Made by a program: the position numbers and the translations under genes. A stretch of DNA of 64,000 nt. Origin: Gorsachius magnificus (Eukaryota > Chordata > Aves > Pelecaniformes > Ardeidae). Shown piece after piece: positions 14,401-25,400 of the stretch; the first letter of the stretch is position 1, and every line of letters starts with the position of its first letter. The stretch spans positions 1,178,001 to 1,242,000 of the forward strand of contig CM067104.1 of the NCBI GenBank assembly GCA_034008185.1, read 5' to 3'. A model generated the notes under the pieces. It was not told where the DNA came from and did no database searches. It saw nothing but the letters and a program-made list of their open reading frames with translations.

Positions 14401-15600
14401 AAAGGATTGGCAGACAATTAAGGAAATTCACGGCTGCATTAATGTGCTCAAAGCAGTGAGGTCTATCAGATACTAAAATAGGCTCCCACTTCTCAATTCC
14501 CAACCAACTTCTGGCATCAGAAATAAAACGCTCCGTCTGAGACAAGACCATCCTGGCCACAGGTAATCATGACAAAGCTCGCAGGTGGATTGCTGAATGG
14601 CTGCTCCCACCAGCTGAACCCACTCCTTTTTTTGTTGGTTTCTTTTTAACACTAAGAGCAAACAAGCACTCCAGCACCCTCCAGCCCACAAAGTGATTAC
14701 AGTTGGCAGCAGTAATTACCCCGCTCATGTCACAGAAGGTGAATACAATCTCTCGCTTTAAGGAAACAAGGAGGAAGGATGTTAACCCTACTCATTTTCC
14801 AAACGGGGAATCTGGCTGTTGAATCCACCTCCCACAAGCTTCTCCTCCACATTCAAACAGTGAAGTTATTCTTGGTCTCCGCTGAGAAAACCCCAATCCA
14901 AAAAAGCCGTCTAACAAAGCCAGTGGTTCAGAACTGCTGCCGAATTCCTCTCCAGAAATGACTGCGCTTTAGTGACAACTATTTTTAAAGCAGTTTGCAA
15001 AGAACTAGACAACCCCTTCAGACCGTGTCCTTCAACACCACTGGCAGAAGAAAGTCCCTGCCCAACAAGCGCTGCAGTGAGGCAAAATGAACTGGGAAGT
15101 CCACTGAAGCATTAACGACACCTGTATGTTGTACTCCTGCATGTTAAATTGAAATGTTGCCTTTCGAGGGACCTGAGCAGGGAAAGAAGTGGTAACTTCA
15201 TAAAGACAGATAACGGTGGGACGCAGTGAAGAGGCAAGAAAGAGGCAGAAAGAGCAAATCGGGGAAAGCTGAGCAGAACAAGGAGTTTTTGTTGTCACAC
15301 ACATTTCACCTCACACCTGAACCAGCCGATCTCTTTTCCTTAGTAAGGTTGAGGGACTCCATACCAAGGCTTCTGACCGTAGGAACAAGCCAGCTTTGAG
15401 ACGTGACCCAGGCTGTGCTTGCGAAGTCAGAGCTACTGAGAGGCAACGGATTTCACAGCACCAGCGGCAGATGAGCAAGTGCACGGTGAAACCTCACTGC
15501 TTCAACCAGCTCTCAGAAGTTTGAGCTCTCAAAGTCCCCCCAGGGAGAATGAACCGCTGTTTCAGACTTCAGAAGAAACGACTTAATTCTCTAATTTCTG
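8420..15600. other. Non-genic single-copy DNA
   Basis: No recognisable gene. The stretch holds A-rich runs (12,791-12,812; 12,987-13,024; 13,887-13,911) and a short ATT microsatellite, and is otherwise unique. It is compatible with the interior of a large intron of a gene starting at the 16.6-kb CpG promoter, which is inferred and not shown. Confidence 0.45.
10970..10990. repeat. (ATT)n microsatellite
   Basis: About seven uninterrupted TTA/ATT trinucleotides in otherwise unique DNA. Confidence 0.85.
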
Positions 15601-16429
15601 CTGTTTGCATGTCTGTCTTTATTCAGTGCTGTCACTGATCCCCTTGGGACTGCCATGGGGGGGGATGGGGCTGAGAGCCCACCACCACCCTGCAGACCCA
15701 CAGCCGTTCACCAGCCTACACCCTTGTTCCCCACCTCACCCCCACGGGCACCTACAACCTCTCCACATCCTTTCTACATCTGCTTGCCCCTGGCATCCCC
15801 CCCCACCTAGGCCTGGATCCTCCCCAGCTGCCCCAAAAGAGTCATGAGCCACCATGCTGAGCCCAAACCCCTCTTCCTCCATCTATTATAGGGGTTCCCC
15901 CACCACCACTCCCCCTTACCCCCCCCTCTGCCACCCCCAGGACACCCCATTATCACTTCAGGGTCCTGCAGGACCTGCGCATCAAAGGGTCTTCCATATC
16001 AACAACCCCCAAAGACTCCCCCAAAATCTCTCTCATCTTCTAAAGTCCCTCAAGAGTCCCCAGTAACTCTCTAGGGTTCACCCTCCAGAATCCCACTGTC
16101 AGACCCCCCCCTCCCAAACTCCCCCCATATTTGCAAACCTCCCAAGACCCCCACCCCTCAATGCCCCCCTATTTGCAATCCTTCAACCCCCTCATATTCC
16201 CCAGGACCCCCCCAAAGCCCCCACCCCAGAGGCCTCCCCCAGACCCCCCCCCTTGGCCCCCCCTCTCCATACCCCCACCCGCAGGCCCCCAAACCCCCCC
16301 AATTTCCCCGGGTTTCCCCCACCCCGGGGCCCCCCTGGCCTCCGGGCTCCCCCCCCTCAGGCACCGCCCGGGCCCCTCGCTGCCCCGCAGCCCCGCCCAC
16401 CTGGGGGGGCCCCTATCGCGGCGCCCCTA
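15601..16429. other. C-rich, low-complexity shoulder of a CpG promoter
   Basis: Base composition changes abruptly at about 15.6 kb from moderate GC to strand-asymmetric C-rich DNA with many CCCC runs. The proline-rich open frames here follow from C-richness and are not credible proteins. The block leads directly into the CpG-rich promoter. Confidence 0.5.
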
Positions 16430-16880
16430 AGCCACCATTGGCCACGCCGCCCGCCACTCCGGGCCTGGCAGCGAGCCGATTGGTGGGAAGTCGCCGTCAA
16501 TCAGCGAAGGGGCTGGAGCGGCAGAGCGGCTGCCTCACGAAAACTCGGGGAAGAGTTGTGGGGGGAGGGGCCGGCCGGGGCCCCCGGCCCCCCCGGGGGC
16601 GCCCCCCCCCCCCCGCCTCCCCCCGCGAGCCCCCCCCCCCCCAATCCTCCTCCGCCTCCCCACGCGCGAGACTCTCGCGAGACCTGAGGGGAGGTAACGG
16701 CGCCGGGGCCAATGGGGGGCTTCAGGGGCGGGGTCTCGCCGCGGAGGGGCGGGGCTGACCACGCCTCCTCGGGGGTGGCCAACGAGAGGGAGACCTCCGG
16801 GCGGGACAGAGAGACCGCCCAGGGGCGGGGGGGGCCCTCTATCCTGCGGGGAAAGCGAGACGGGGACACCGCGACACCCC
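16430..16880. promoter_or_regulatory. CpG-island promoter with TCTCGCGAGA, CCAAT and GC boxes
   Basis: Dense CpG block with inverted CCAAT boxes (ATTGG) at 16,437-16,441 and 16,479-16,483, a forward CCAAT at 16,709-16,713, and GC boxes at 16,725-16,733 and 16,746-16,755. A perfect palindromic TCTCGCGAGA lies at 16,673-16,682; this element is known in TATA-less housekeeping promoters. There is no TATA box. It lies about 370-800 bases beyond the 3' end of the ATP5MC2-like gene. The simplest reading is the promoter of another minus-strand gene extending left. In mammals the tandem neighbour on that side is ATF7, but no ATF7 exon was identified, so the target gene and direction are unproved. Confidence 0.6.
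16673..16682. promoter_or_regulatory. TCTCGCGAGA palindromic core-promoter element
   Basis: Exact ten-base palindrome at the centre of the CpG block. From knowledge of mammalian promoters this element drives TATA-less, often bidirectional transcription. Being palindromic it gives no direction. Confidence 0.7.
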
Positions 16881-17249
16881 TGGGCTCCGGACACGCCCGA
16901 TACCCGCACCCCAACACCCAGGACCACCCCAAACCCCAGCTCCTGGCCCTGGGGCTGCCAGGCGGCTGGTTCTGGTTGAGATGTCCCCAAGGGCAGGGAC
17001 AGATGGAGGTGCCAGCCCAGGCTGTGGTCCTGAGGGCTCCTGGCTGTCCCCAAGAATCTACCGATGTCCCCGTCCCCTTGGGGACGTGGCTGGGGGCTCA
17101 GGGTGGCAGCAGGGCTCAGCTCCAGGCACCTCTGGGGACACTGCGACCTCCCCTTGAGCAGGGGGAATGTCCCCTGCTGCGCCGTGCCCCAGTGCCAGCC
17201 GCGGGCAAGTGACACAGGACGGGGCCACCAAGGAGACACGAGGAGCCAA
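16881..17249. other. Short intergenic spacer
   Basis: About 370 bases between the CpG promoter and the 3' end of the ATP synthase gene. GC-rich with several GTCCCC/GGGGAC words and no exon. The spacing implies very tight packing of two transcription units. Confidence 0.5.
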
Positions 17250-17269
17250 GACCCCGTTATCAAACCGTC

Positions 17270-17275
17270 TTTATT
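17270..17275 (-). terminator. ATP5MC2: Polyadenylation signal AATAAA of ATP5MC2
   Basis: TTTATT on the plus strand reads AATAAA on the minus strand, 121-126 bases beyond the stop codon at 17,396-17,398. Cleavage would be expected 10-30 bases further on, near 17,245-17,260. This is the only canonical signal I see close behind the stop codon. Confidence 0.8.
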
Positions 17276-17395
17276 CCCCTCCTGCCCGTGGCAGGGTCGG
17301 GGCTCTCCTCCGCTCCCCAGCCGGCATTCAAGGCTGGGCATGGGACCGGGCACAGCAGGGTGCTGGCTCCGTCACCATCGCTGTCACCAGTTCTG

Positions 17396-18552
<1,157 letters not shown>

Positions 18553-18882
18553 GGCGAGGGACGGAGGGACAGACAGGCGGGACACAGCTGGAAGAGACAG
18601 ACAGACACCGGGGCGTGAGGAGCTGCAGGGTGTGGGATCCGGCCTCACGAATGGGGGGGTGGCCCCTGGGACAGAGGCAGGGGACTTGGGGACACATCGG
18701 AGGTCTGAGCCATGCAGGAATGGCGGGGCAGGAGATGTCTTTGTCAGCCAGGTGACAAAGTGCCACCGTGGTGGCAGGTTGGGGGTCAGGAATTTGGGGT
18801 CCAGCGCTGAGTCTGGGGGGGTTCACCCGCCTGGGGGTAACAGGTGCTCACAAAGCCCGGCGTGGCCCAGCCCGGGGGAGGA

Positions 18883-18924
18883 GGGGGGGGGGGGGGGCCC
18901 CCCCCCCCCGGGGGGGGGGGGGGG
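18883..18924. repeat. G15-C12-G15 homopolymer block
   Basis: Fifteen G (18,883-18,897), twelve C (18,898-18,909) and fifteen G (18,910-18,924) with no interruption. It can fold as a hairpin or quadruplex. Runs like this are also typical sites of sequencing or assembly error, so exact lengths are uncertain. Confidence 0.75.
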
Positions 18925-19049
18925 CGCCGGGGGGGGGCACAGCCTGGGGACCCCCAGCCCTGGCAATGGGAGGGGACGTGGGGGGCAACACCCCAGCGTG
19001 GAGGGAAGTCACGCCAGAAGGCAACGTGAGGGGATGTCACCCCCAAACG

Positions 19050-19360
19050 GGGCGGGTCACCCCAAAACTCTGTATGGGGGAGGTGTCACCCCAAAACAGG
19101 GGGGAGTCACCCCAAAACTCTGTGTGTGGGGGGGGGTACCCCAAAACTCTGTATGGGGGAAGTGTCACCACAAAATGGGGGTGGGGGAGGTGTCACCACA
19201 AAACGGGGGGAGTCACCCCAAAACTCTGTGTGTGGGGCACGGGATCACCCCAAAACTCTGTATGGGGGAGGGTCACCGCAAAACGGGGGGCCCCCAAACC
19301 GTGGGGGGGGGGCACCCCAAAACGGGGGGGGCCCCAAAACCGGGGGGGGTGATGCCCCAA
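19050..19360. repeat. Intronic tandem repeat, about 25-35 bp unit
   Basis: Units of the type CACCCCAAAACTCTGTATGG followed by a G run recur about ten times with variable length, mixing ACTCTGTATGGGG and AAAACGGGG subunits. Confidence 0.85.
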
Positions 19361-19439
19361 TCCCCACCAGCTCCCGGGGGGGGGGATCGCCCGCCTCTGT
19401 CCCCACACAAAGGGGGGGTCTCCCTTCGCCCCACCCCCC

Positions 19440-19840
19440 ACCCCTGAGGGGACCTCTCTCGCCCGCCCCTCCCCCCTGAGGGGCTCTCTCTCCCTCACTC
19501 TCGCCCCCCGGGAGGTCTCTCCCCTCCCCTCCCCGCCCCCGCCAAGGGGTCCCCCCCCCCCGGGGGGCCGCCCCACCCCCGCCGCCCCCGCCCAGCGCCG
19601 ACCGGAAGCACCACCGGAGGCACGCGGTGCCCGCCCGCCCCGACCGCCGCCCGCCCCGCAGCGCCGCCTGCGGGACGGGAGGAGGCGGGGCCGGGGGCTG
19701 CGCGCCCCCTGCGGGGCGTTTAGGGCGCGGCGCCGCGCGAGGGCGGGGCCGGGAAGGGGGCGGGGTCTGGAGGGGGGGCGCTGCGGGTGCAATGTTGGGG
19801 GGGCACAGGCGGTGAGAGGGGTGCGGGGGGGGTGAGGGGG
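19440..19840 (-). promoter_or_regulatory. ATP5MC2: CpG-island promoter, probably of ATP5MC2
   Basis: CpG-dense block about 0.9-1.3 kb upstream of the first coding exon, without a TATA box. It contains GC boxes (GGGGCGGGG-type words around 19,740-19,770) and an ETS/GABP-type CCGGAAG at 19,602-19,608 with a second CCGGAGG nearby. ETS sites of this kind are frequent in promoters of nuclear oxidative-phosphorylation genes. The transcription start is not directly visible, and divergent transcription to the right cannot be excluded. Confidence 0.65.
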
Positions 19841-19849
19841 GTGCGGAGG

Positions 19850-20850
19850 GGTGCGCACGGCTGCTGGGGGCCCCCCAGGGTGCGGGGGAGGCCGTGTCAC
19901 CCCAGGGTGCTGGGGGGATGGGGCACCCCAGGGTGCTGGGGACACTGTGTCACCCCAAGGTGCGGGGACGGGGGCACCCCAGGGTGCGGGCCCCCCGGGG
20001 CGGGGGCACCCCAAGGTGCTGGGGACGGGGTGTCACCCCAGGGTGCCGGGGCCCCCCAGGGTGCAGAGGGGACAGTGTCACCCCAAGGTGCAGAGGAAAT
20101 GGGGCACCCCAGGGTGCTGGGGACACTGTGTCACCCCAAGGTGCTGGGGACGGGGTGTCACCCCAGGGTGCCGGGGCCCCGCAGGGTGCAGAGGGGACAG
20201 TGTCACCCCAGGGTGCAGAAGAAATGGGGCACCCCAGGGTGCTGGGGACACTGTGTCACCCCAAGGTGACCCTGGACACTGTGTCACCCCAAGGTGAATG
20301 GGAACTGGGGCACCCCAAGGTGCTGGGGACGGGGTGTCACCCAGGGTGCCGGGGCCCCCCAGGTGCAGAGGGACAGTGTCACCCCAAGGTGCAGAGGAAA
20401 TGGGACCCCAGGTGCTGGGACACTGTGTCACCCCAAGGTGAATGGGAACTGGGGCACCCCAAGGTGCTGGGGACGGGGTGTCACCCCAGGGTGCCGGGGC
20501 CCCCCAGGGTGCAGAGGGGACAGTGTCACCCCAAGGTGCAGAGGAAATGGGGCACCCCAGGGTGCTGGGGACACTGTGTCACCCCAAGGTGACCCTGGAC
20601 ACTGTGTCACCCCAAGGTGAATGGGAACTGGGGACCCCAAGGTGCTGGGGACGGGTGTCACCCCAGGGTGCGGCCCCCCAGGGTGCAGAGGGGACAGTGT
20701 CACCCCAAGGTGCAGAGGAAATGGGGCACCCCAGGGTGCTGGGGACACTGTGTCACCCCAAGGTGAATGGGAACTGGGCACCCAAGGTGCTGGGGACGGG
20801 GTGCCACCCCAGGGTGCAGAGGGGACGGTGTCACCCCAGGGTGGGGGGCG
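19850..20850. repeat. CACCCC/GGTGC minisatellite with higher-order structure
   Basis: About 1 kb of 20-30 base units, of the types GTGCTGGGGACGGGG, TGTCACCCCAGGGTGC, GTGCAGAGGGGACAGTGTC and GTGCAGAGGAAATGGGG. Units recur in blocks: AATGGGAACTGGG appears near 20,296, 20,440, 20,618 and 20,766, and GACCCTGGACACTGTGTC near 20,268 and 20,590. This indicates duplication of multi-unit blocks. Open frames across it on both strands are repeat read-through. Confidence 0.93.
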
Positions 20851-20860
20851 GGGCGGCGCG

Positions 20861-21015
20861 GGCTGTCAGGCAGCCGTATTTATGGGCAGCCCTAATGCGG
20901 GAAGCCATAAAGGCAGAGCGCGCCGCTATTAATTAAATCATTGTTATAATTAACTTTCATTAAAGGAAAATCAATAACGAGGAGCCGGGATTGAAAGGAG
21001 GCCATCCATCAGGCC
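20861..21015. promoter_or_regulatory. Candidate conserved regulatory island with inverted posterior-HOX-type sites
   Basis: A unique AT-rich island between two satellites. It contains TTTATGG (20,879-20,885) and its inverse CCATAAA (20,905-20,911), then ATTAATTAAAT (20,928-20,938), and further TAAT and CAATAA cores. No coding potential. Sequence texture resembles vertebrate developmental enhancers; conservation itself cannot be tested here. Confidence 0.45.
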
Positions 21016-21039
21016 TGCGGCGGGGGGGGGCGCGGGGCT

Positions 21040-22180
21040 GCGTGTGCACCCGGGGGTGGGCGCGGGTGTGAGTGTGGGTGTGCGCATGGTGGGTGTGCGT
21101 GTGTGTGTGTGTGTGCGCGTGTGTGTGCGTATGTGTTGTCTGTGTGCATGGGGGTACATGCGTGTGCGTGGGGGTGTGCATGGGGGGGGGGGTGTGTGCA
21201 TGGGGGGTGTGCATGGGGTGTGGGGGTGTGCAAGGGGGTGTGCATGGGTGTGCACGTGGTGTGTGTGCATGGGGGTTGCATGGGTGGGGGCGGTGTGTGC
21301 GCAGGTGGGTGTGCGTGTGTGTCTCTGTGTGTGTGTGTGTGTGCATGGGGGTACATGCGTGTGCATGGGGGTGTGCATGGGTGGGGGGTGTGTGTGCATG
21401 GGGGGTGTGCATGGGGGTGTGGGGGGGTGTGCATGGGGGGTGTGCTGGTGTGCACGTGGGTGTGTGTGCATGGGGGTCATGCGTGTGCATGGGGGGGTGC
21501 ATGGGTGGGGGTGTGTGTGTGGCATGGTGGGTGTGCTGGGTGTGTGTGGTGTGCATAGGGGGTGTGCATGGGTGTGCACGGGTGTGTGGTGTGTGCATGG
21601 GGTACATGGTGTGCATGGGGGGGTGCATGGGGGGGTGTGATGGTGTGTGTGCATGGGGGGGTGGTGCATGGTGGTGTGTGGGGTGTGCAAGGGGTGTGCA
21701 TGGGTGTGCACGTGTGTGTGTGTGCATGGGGGTACATGGTGTGCATGGGGGTGCATGGGTGGGGGTGGGCGTGTGTGCATGGGGGTGTGCAGGGTGTGTG
21801 TGGGTGTGCAAGGGGGTGTGCATGGGTGTGACAGTGGTGTGTGCATGGGGGTGTGCATGTGTGTGGTGTGCTGGGGTGTGCATGGGTGGGTGTGGCATGG
21901 GGTGTGCATGGGTGTGGGGGTGTTGTGTGCACATGATGTGTGTGCATGGGGGGTACATGCGTGTGCATGGGGGTGTGCATGGGTGTGCGTGTGTGTGCAT
22001 GGGGGTGTGGATGGGTGTGCGTGTGTGTGGTGTGCATGGGGATGTGCATGGGGGGTGTGTGTGCACATGCAGTGTGTGCATGGGGGGGTGTGCACGGCAG
22101 GTGTGCATGGGGGGTACATGTGAGTGTGTGTGCATGTGTGCGTGTGTGCGCATGCGTGGGGGGTTGCACAGGGCCACACA
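21040..22180. repeat. GTGTGCATGGGG-type satellite
   Basis: About 1.1 kb of TG-rich tandem units such as GTGTGCATGGGGGTGTGCATG, varying in G-run length, with some pure TG. The long His/Thr/Pro or Cys/Val/Gly open frames on the two strands are artefacts of the repeat. Confidence 0.95.
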
Positions 22181-22184
22181 TGTG

Positions 22185-22680
22185 TGTGTGCACGCCTGCA
22201 GGAATGCGTGTGCAAGGCGTGTGTGAGGCATGTGCACGCCTGCAGGAACGTGTGACGGGCAGGGTTCGAGGCGTGTGCACGCGCAGGTGTGCGAGGCATG
22301 TGCGAGGCATGTTCAAGGCGTGTGTGAGGCATGTGCGAAGTGTGTGCGATGTGTGTGCACACCTGCAGGAACGCGTGTGCGAGGCATGTGCGACGCGTGT
22401 GAACGCCTGCAGGAACGTGTGTACGAGGCATGTTCAAGGCGTGTGTGAGGCATGTGCGAGGCATGTGCGAGGCATGTTCAAGGCGTGTGTGAGGCATGTG
22501 CGAGGCACGTGTGAGGCGTGTGCGAGGTGTGTGCGACGCGTGTGCACGCCTGCAGGAACACGTGTGCGAGGTGTGTGCGAGGGTGTGCGAGGCATGTTCA
22601 AGGCGTGTGCGAGGCATGTGCGACACGTGTGCACGCCTGCAGGAATGCATGTGCGAGGCGTGTGCGAGGCGTGCGCCGGT
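22185..22680. repeat. GTGTGCGAGGCATG / CACGCCTGCAGGAA satellite
   Basis: Tandem units of roughly 10-14 bases (GCGAGGCATGT, TCAAGGCGTGTG) broken about six times by CACGCCTGCAGGAA(C/T)G. It adjoins the TG satellite and probably evolved from it by addition of a new unit. Confidence 0.93.
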
Positions 22681-22889
22681 CCCTCGCAGTCCCCAGTGGG
22701 TGAGCGGGTGCCCCCCGCCGCCCCCCCCGGCCGTGCCGCCCCCAAACCACCCACGGGGCGCGTCCTCCCCCCACAACCCACCCCAGTACCCCCAGTTACC
22801 CCTTTTAACCCCCCCAGAAGGACCCCCCAGGCTCCCCAAACCCCCCTCCGCGGCCTGTCCATCCGTCCGTCTTTGTCCGCCCTTCCTCC

Positions 22890-22965
22890 CCCCCTCTTCT
22901 TTTTTTTTTTTTTTCTCCTTTTCCCTTTTTTTTTTTTTAATTTTTTTTTCTTTTTTTTTTTTTAT
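22890..22965. repeat. T-rich tracts
   Basis: Three long T runs separated by CTCC, CCC and AA. Low-complexity DNA next to a unique AT-rich island. Confidence 0.85.
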
Positions 22966-23235
22966 TCCCTGATTTAAACCACGGCTCCATTTGCTGCCAC
23001 TGACCTTAACGGCTTAAATTAAAAAGCAGTGTTCTGTGCGCGCCTCCAAAGCCGCCGCGCCGGGAGGGAGGGGTCGAGGGGGGCCCCCCCCAATCCCCCC
23101 CCGCCTTTCCACCCCCCCGCCCCACTCCCCCCCGTGGGCTCTGATGGTTTTAATATCACCGTAATGGCTTTGACCTTGCGATTAATAGCGGGATTTGCAA
23201 AGCCGCCGCGGCGTGACGGCGACTGCCGCTCCGGT
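22966..23235. promoter_or_regulatory. Candidate regulatory islands (two cores)
   Basis: Two unique cores, 22,968-23,040 (with CTTAAATTAAAAAG) and 23,138-23,222 (with GTTTTAATATCACC and GCGATTAATAGCGG), separated by C-rich filler. The cores carry TAAT and TTAA homeodomain-type words and no open frame of note. Confidence 0.38.
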
Positions 23236-24200
23236 GGGGGGGGGGGCGGGGGGGGGGGGGTTGTTGGGGGGGGGGCCCCATTTTTGGGGGGTTGGGGTGG
23301 AGAGGGGTTGGTGCTGGGTGGGGAAACTGAGGCACGAGTGGGGGAATGGTGGGGACTGGGGGGGTGGTGTGAATTGGTGGGGGGGTGATGGGGGGCTGGA
23401 GGTGGGAGGGGGTGCGGGGGGGGGAGGTTGTTGGGGAGTTGCAAAAGGGGGGTGGGACACGCGTGTGGCTGTGCGTGTGCATGGCTGGGAGGGGGGCGTC
23501 TGGGGGGTCCGGGTGGCTGCCGTGGGGTGCCCCCTCCCCTGCGAGGCTCGCGGGGGGGGGGGGTGTGTCCCCTGGCAGCCTGGGGGGGTCACAGGGCTTG
23601 GGGGGCACCTGGGGGGGGATCCAAGGCACCATGATCCCTGGCAGCTTGGGGGGACTCAGGGCATCACGGGGGGGTCCCAAGGCCCGTGGGGGGGGGGTGT
23701 GTCCCAGGGCTTGGGGGGCACCTGGGGGGGACCAGGGGCGCATAGAGGATGGGGGGGCAGTGGGTAGCTCATGGGGGGGCTTACGGGTGCGCAAGGAGGG
23801 GGTCAGAGGGGCGGGGGTGGGCACGGGGGCTGCCGGGAGTGGGGGCTACCGGGTGCCGGCGGGGGGGGGGAGGCACCGGGGGGGGGTGGGGGCTGCTGCC
23901 CCCAGCCCAGCGCCGCTCCCGGGCCCCGGCCCGCCGCGGCGCAGCCCCCCCGGGGGGGGGGAGCGGGACCGGCCCCGCGGAGACCCCGGGGGACGGGGAC
24001 GGGGATGGGGATGGGGCCAGGCTGCCTCCCACCCCGACGGAGCCCTCTGAGGGGGTTTGGGGGGGGCCGGGGGGATCCCCCCCCCCCCCCCGCCCTGTGC
24101 CCTCAGGGTCGGTGACAGGCGACAGAGGGACAGTCACACAGCGGGTCCAACCGCGCAGCCCCGCGGGTGGGAGCACAGGGATCACCCCCGGCCCGTCACC
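23236..24200. other. G-rich low-complexity DNA
   Basis: Nearly 1 kb of G-run-rich sequence with local CpG density at 23,900-24,020. No exon recognised. It may contain a minor CpG promoter but has no CCAAT, TATA or ETS grammar that I can point to. Confidence 0.4.
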
Positions 24201-24204
24201 GTAC

Positions 24205-24530
24205 ACCACAGCTGGATCCCAGGGATCACCGTTACACCCACATCTGGATCACAGGGGTCACCATCACACCCACAACTGGATCATGGGTGTCACCATCACA
24301 CCCACAACTGGACCCCAGGGATCACCATTACACCCACATCTGGATCCCAGGGATCACCGTTACACCCACATCTGGATCCAGGGATCACCATTACACCCAC
24401 ATCTGGATCCCAGGGATCACCATTACACCCACAACTGGATCAGGGAATCAACCACACTGACCCCAGGATAATAACCATCTGGATCCCAGGGTCACTGCAA
24501 CACCCACAGCTGGACCCTAGGGATCACTGT
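24205..24530. repeat. 31-35 bp minisatellite
   Basis: About ten copies of a unit with CCCAGGGATCACCATTACAC followed by CCACATCTGGAT or CCACAACTGGAT, slightly diverged. Confidence 0.93.
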
Positions 24531-24607
24531 CCCCAACTCCCACCTTCCCCACCCCAGCCCTGGGGACATCTCCCTTGCTGGTCTGCCTGTCCCCAGGGCC
24601 TGGCCCA

Positions 24608-24675
24608 GGGTGTTGGGGTGCAGTGGGGTGCAGTGGGGTGCAGTGGGGTGCAGGGGGGTGCAGTGGGGTGCAGGG
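24608..24675. repeat. 10-bp tandem repeat
   Basis: Six or seven copies of GGGGTGCAGT, one of them altered to GGGGTGCAGG. Confidence 0.9.
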
Positions 24676-24679
24676 CGGG

Positions 24680-25239
24680 GGGGGCCTTTTCCGGGGGGGG
24701 GGGATCCCCGGGGTGACACCGGACAGCGGGTGACACTGGGCCATGGGTGACTTCAGGCTGCGGGTGACACTACATGGTGGGTGTTGCATGGTCCGGCACC
24801 CAGCCCGGCCCTGCCTCCCCTAGATTTGGGTGGCATCCAGGCAGGGGGGACCCGATGGCATCCTCAGGGTGACATCCAGGCTGAATGCCCAACCAGTGTC
24901 CCCAGGGTGACATCCAGGTGGGGGGGGACACAGTACTCACCAAGCCACGGGAGCGCTCACCCCACCACCCTCCCAGAGCACCCACTGCCCCCAAAAAGCA
25001 CCCGAGACCCTCCCCCTGCCAGCAGAGGAGCACCCTTGGGTGCTCACCGCCTCCCTGGGCATCCCCCACCTCCGCAGCGCTCGGGGGGACCACGAGCAGC
25101 TCCAGGGTGGCAACTGGGACCCCCAGGCTGGCAGCTGGGACCCCCGGGGTGGCAGCCGGGACCCCTTGGGTGCCACAGCCACACCAGGCGGGTGCCGCGC
25201 TCGCGGGGAAGCGCTCGCGGCCGCCCGGTGCCACCGCAC
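24680..25239. other. GC-rich unique DNA
   Basis: No feature beyond short internal duplications (GGGGTGGCAGC / GGCTGGCAGCTGGGACCCCC near 25,120-25,160) and GGTGACA words. Confidence 0.35.
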
Positions 25240-25400
25240 ACCTACGCCTGAAATACGGCCCCATAAATCCATGCCCCGTTGTGTCTTACTGCTTAATTAG
25301 TACGTGAAACGCCGTGATTGAGAAGGGCCCAAATGGGATGGCGTCATGGGAGGCATTAAAAGGGAGGGAAATTAGCGGCTGGCGAGCCGGGCGGGAGGAA
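25240..25400. promoter_or_regulatory. Candidate regulatory island
   Basis: Unique AT-rich core in GC-rich surroundings with CCATAAA (25,261-25,267), GCTTAATTAG (25,291-25,300), GTGATTG and GGCATTAAAAGG. Homeodomain-type sites are dense and no coding frame is supported. Confidence 0.42.

Larger units (their letters stand above)
18588..19440 (-). other. Probable first intron of ATP5MC2, repeat-rich
   Basis: Lies between the acceptor before coding exon 1 and the CpG promoter. Contains the G/C homopolymer block and the CACCCCAAAACTCTGTATGG tandem repeats listed separately. Long open frames here read through repeats. Confidence 0.5.

Noticed and set aside
16535..17353. 272-codon minus-strand frame across the CpG promoter
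   Set aside because: Covers a promoter and the ATP5MC2 3' UTR on the wrong frame; composition follows GC content.
19193..20014. 273-codon minus-strand frame upstream of ATP5MC2
   Set aside because: Overlaps the CpG island and minisatellite; Pro/Gly/Arg content is explained by base composition and there is no conserved motif.
19850..20850. CRISPR-like regular repeats
   Set aside because: Units vary in length and sequence, there are no unique spacers and the DNA is clearly vertebrate nuclear.
20971..22839. 622-codon minus-strand frame rich in His, Thr and Pro, and its plus-strand partners
   Set aside because: Pure read-through of the TG-type satellites; open in several frames at once and without any domain.
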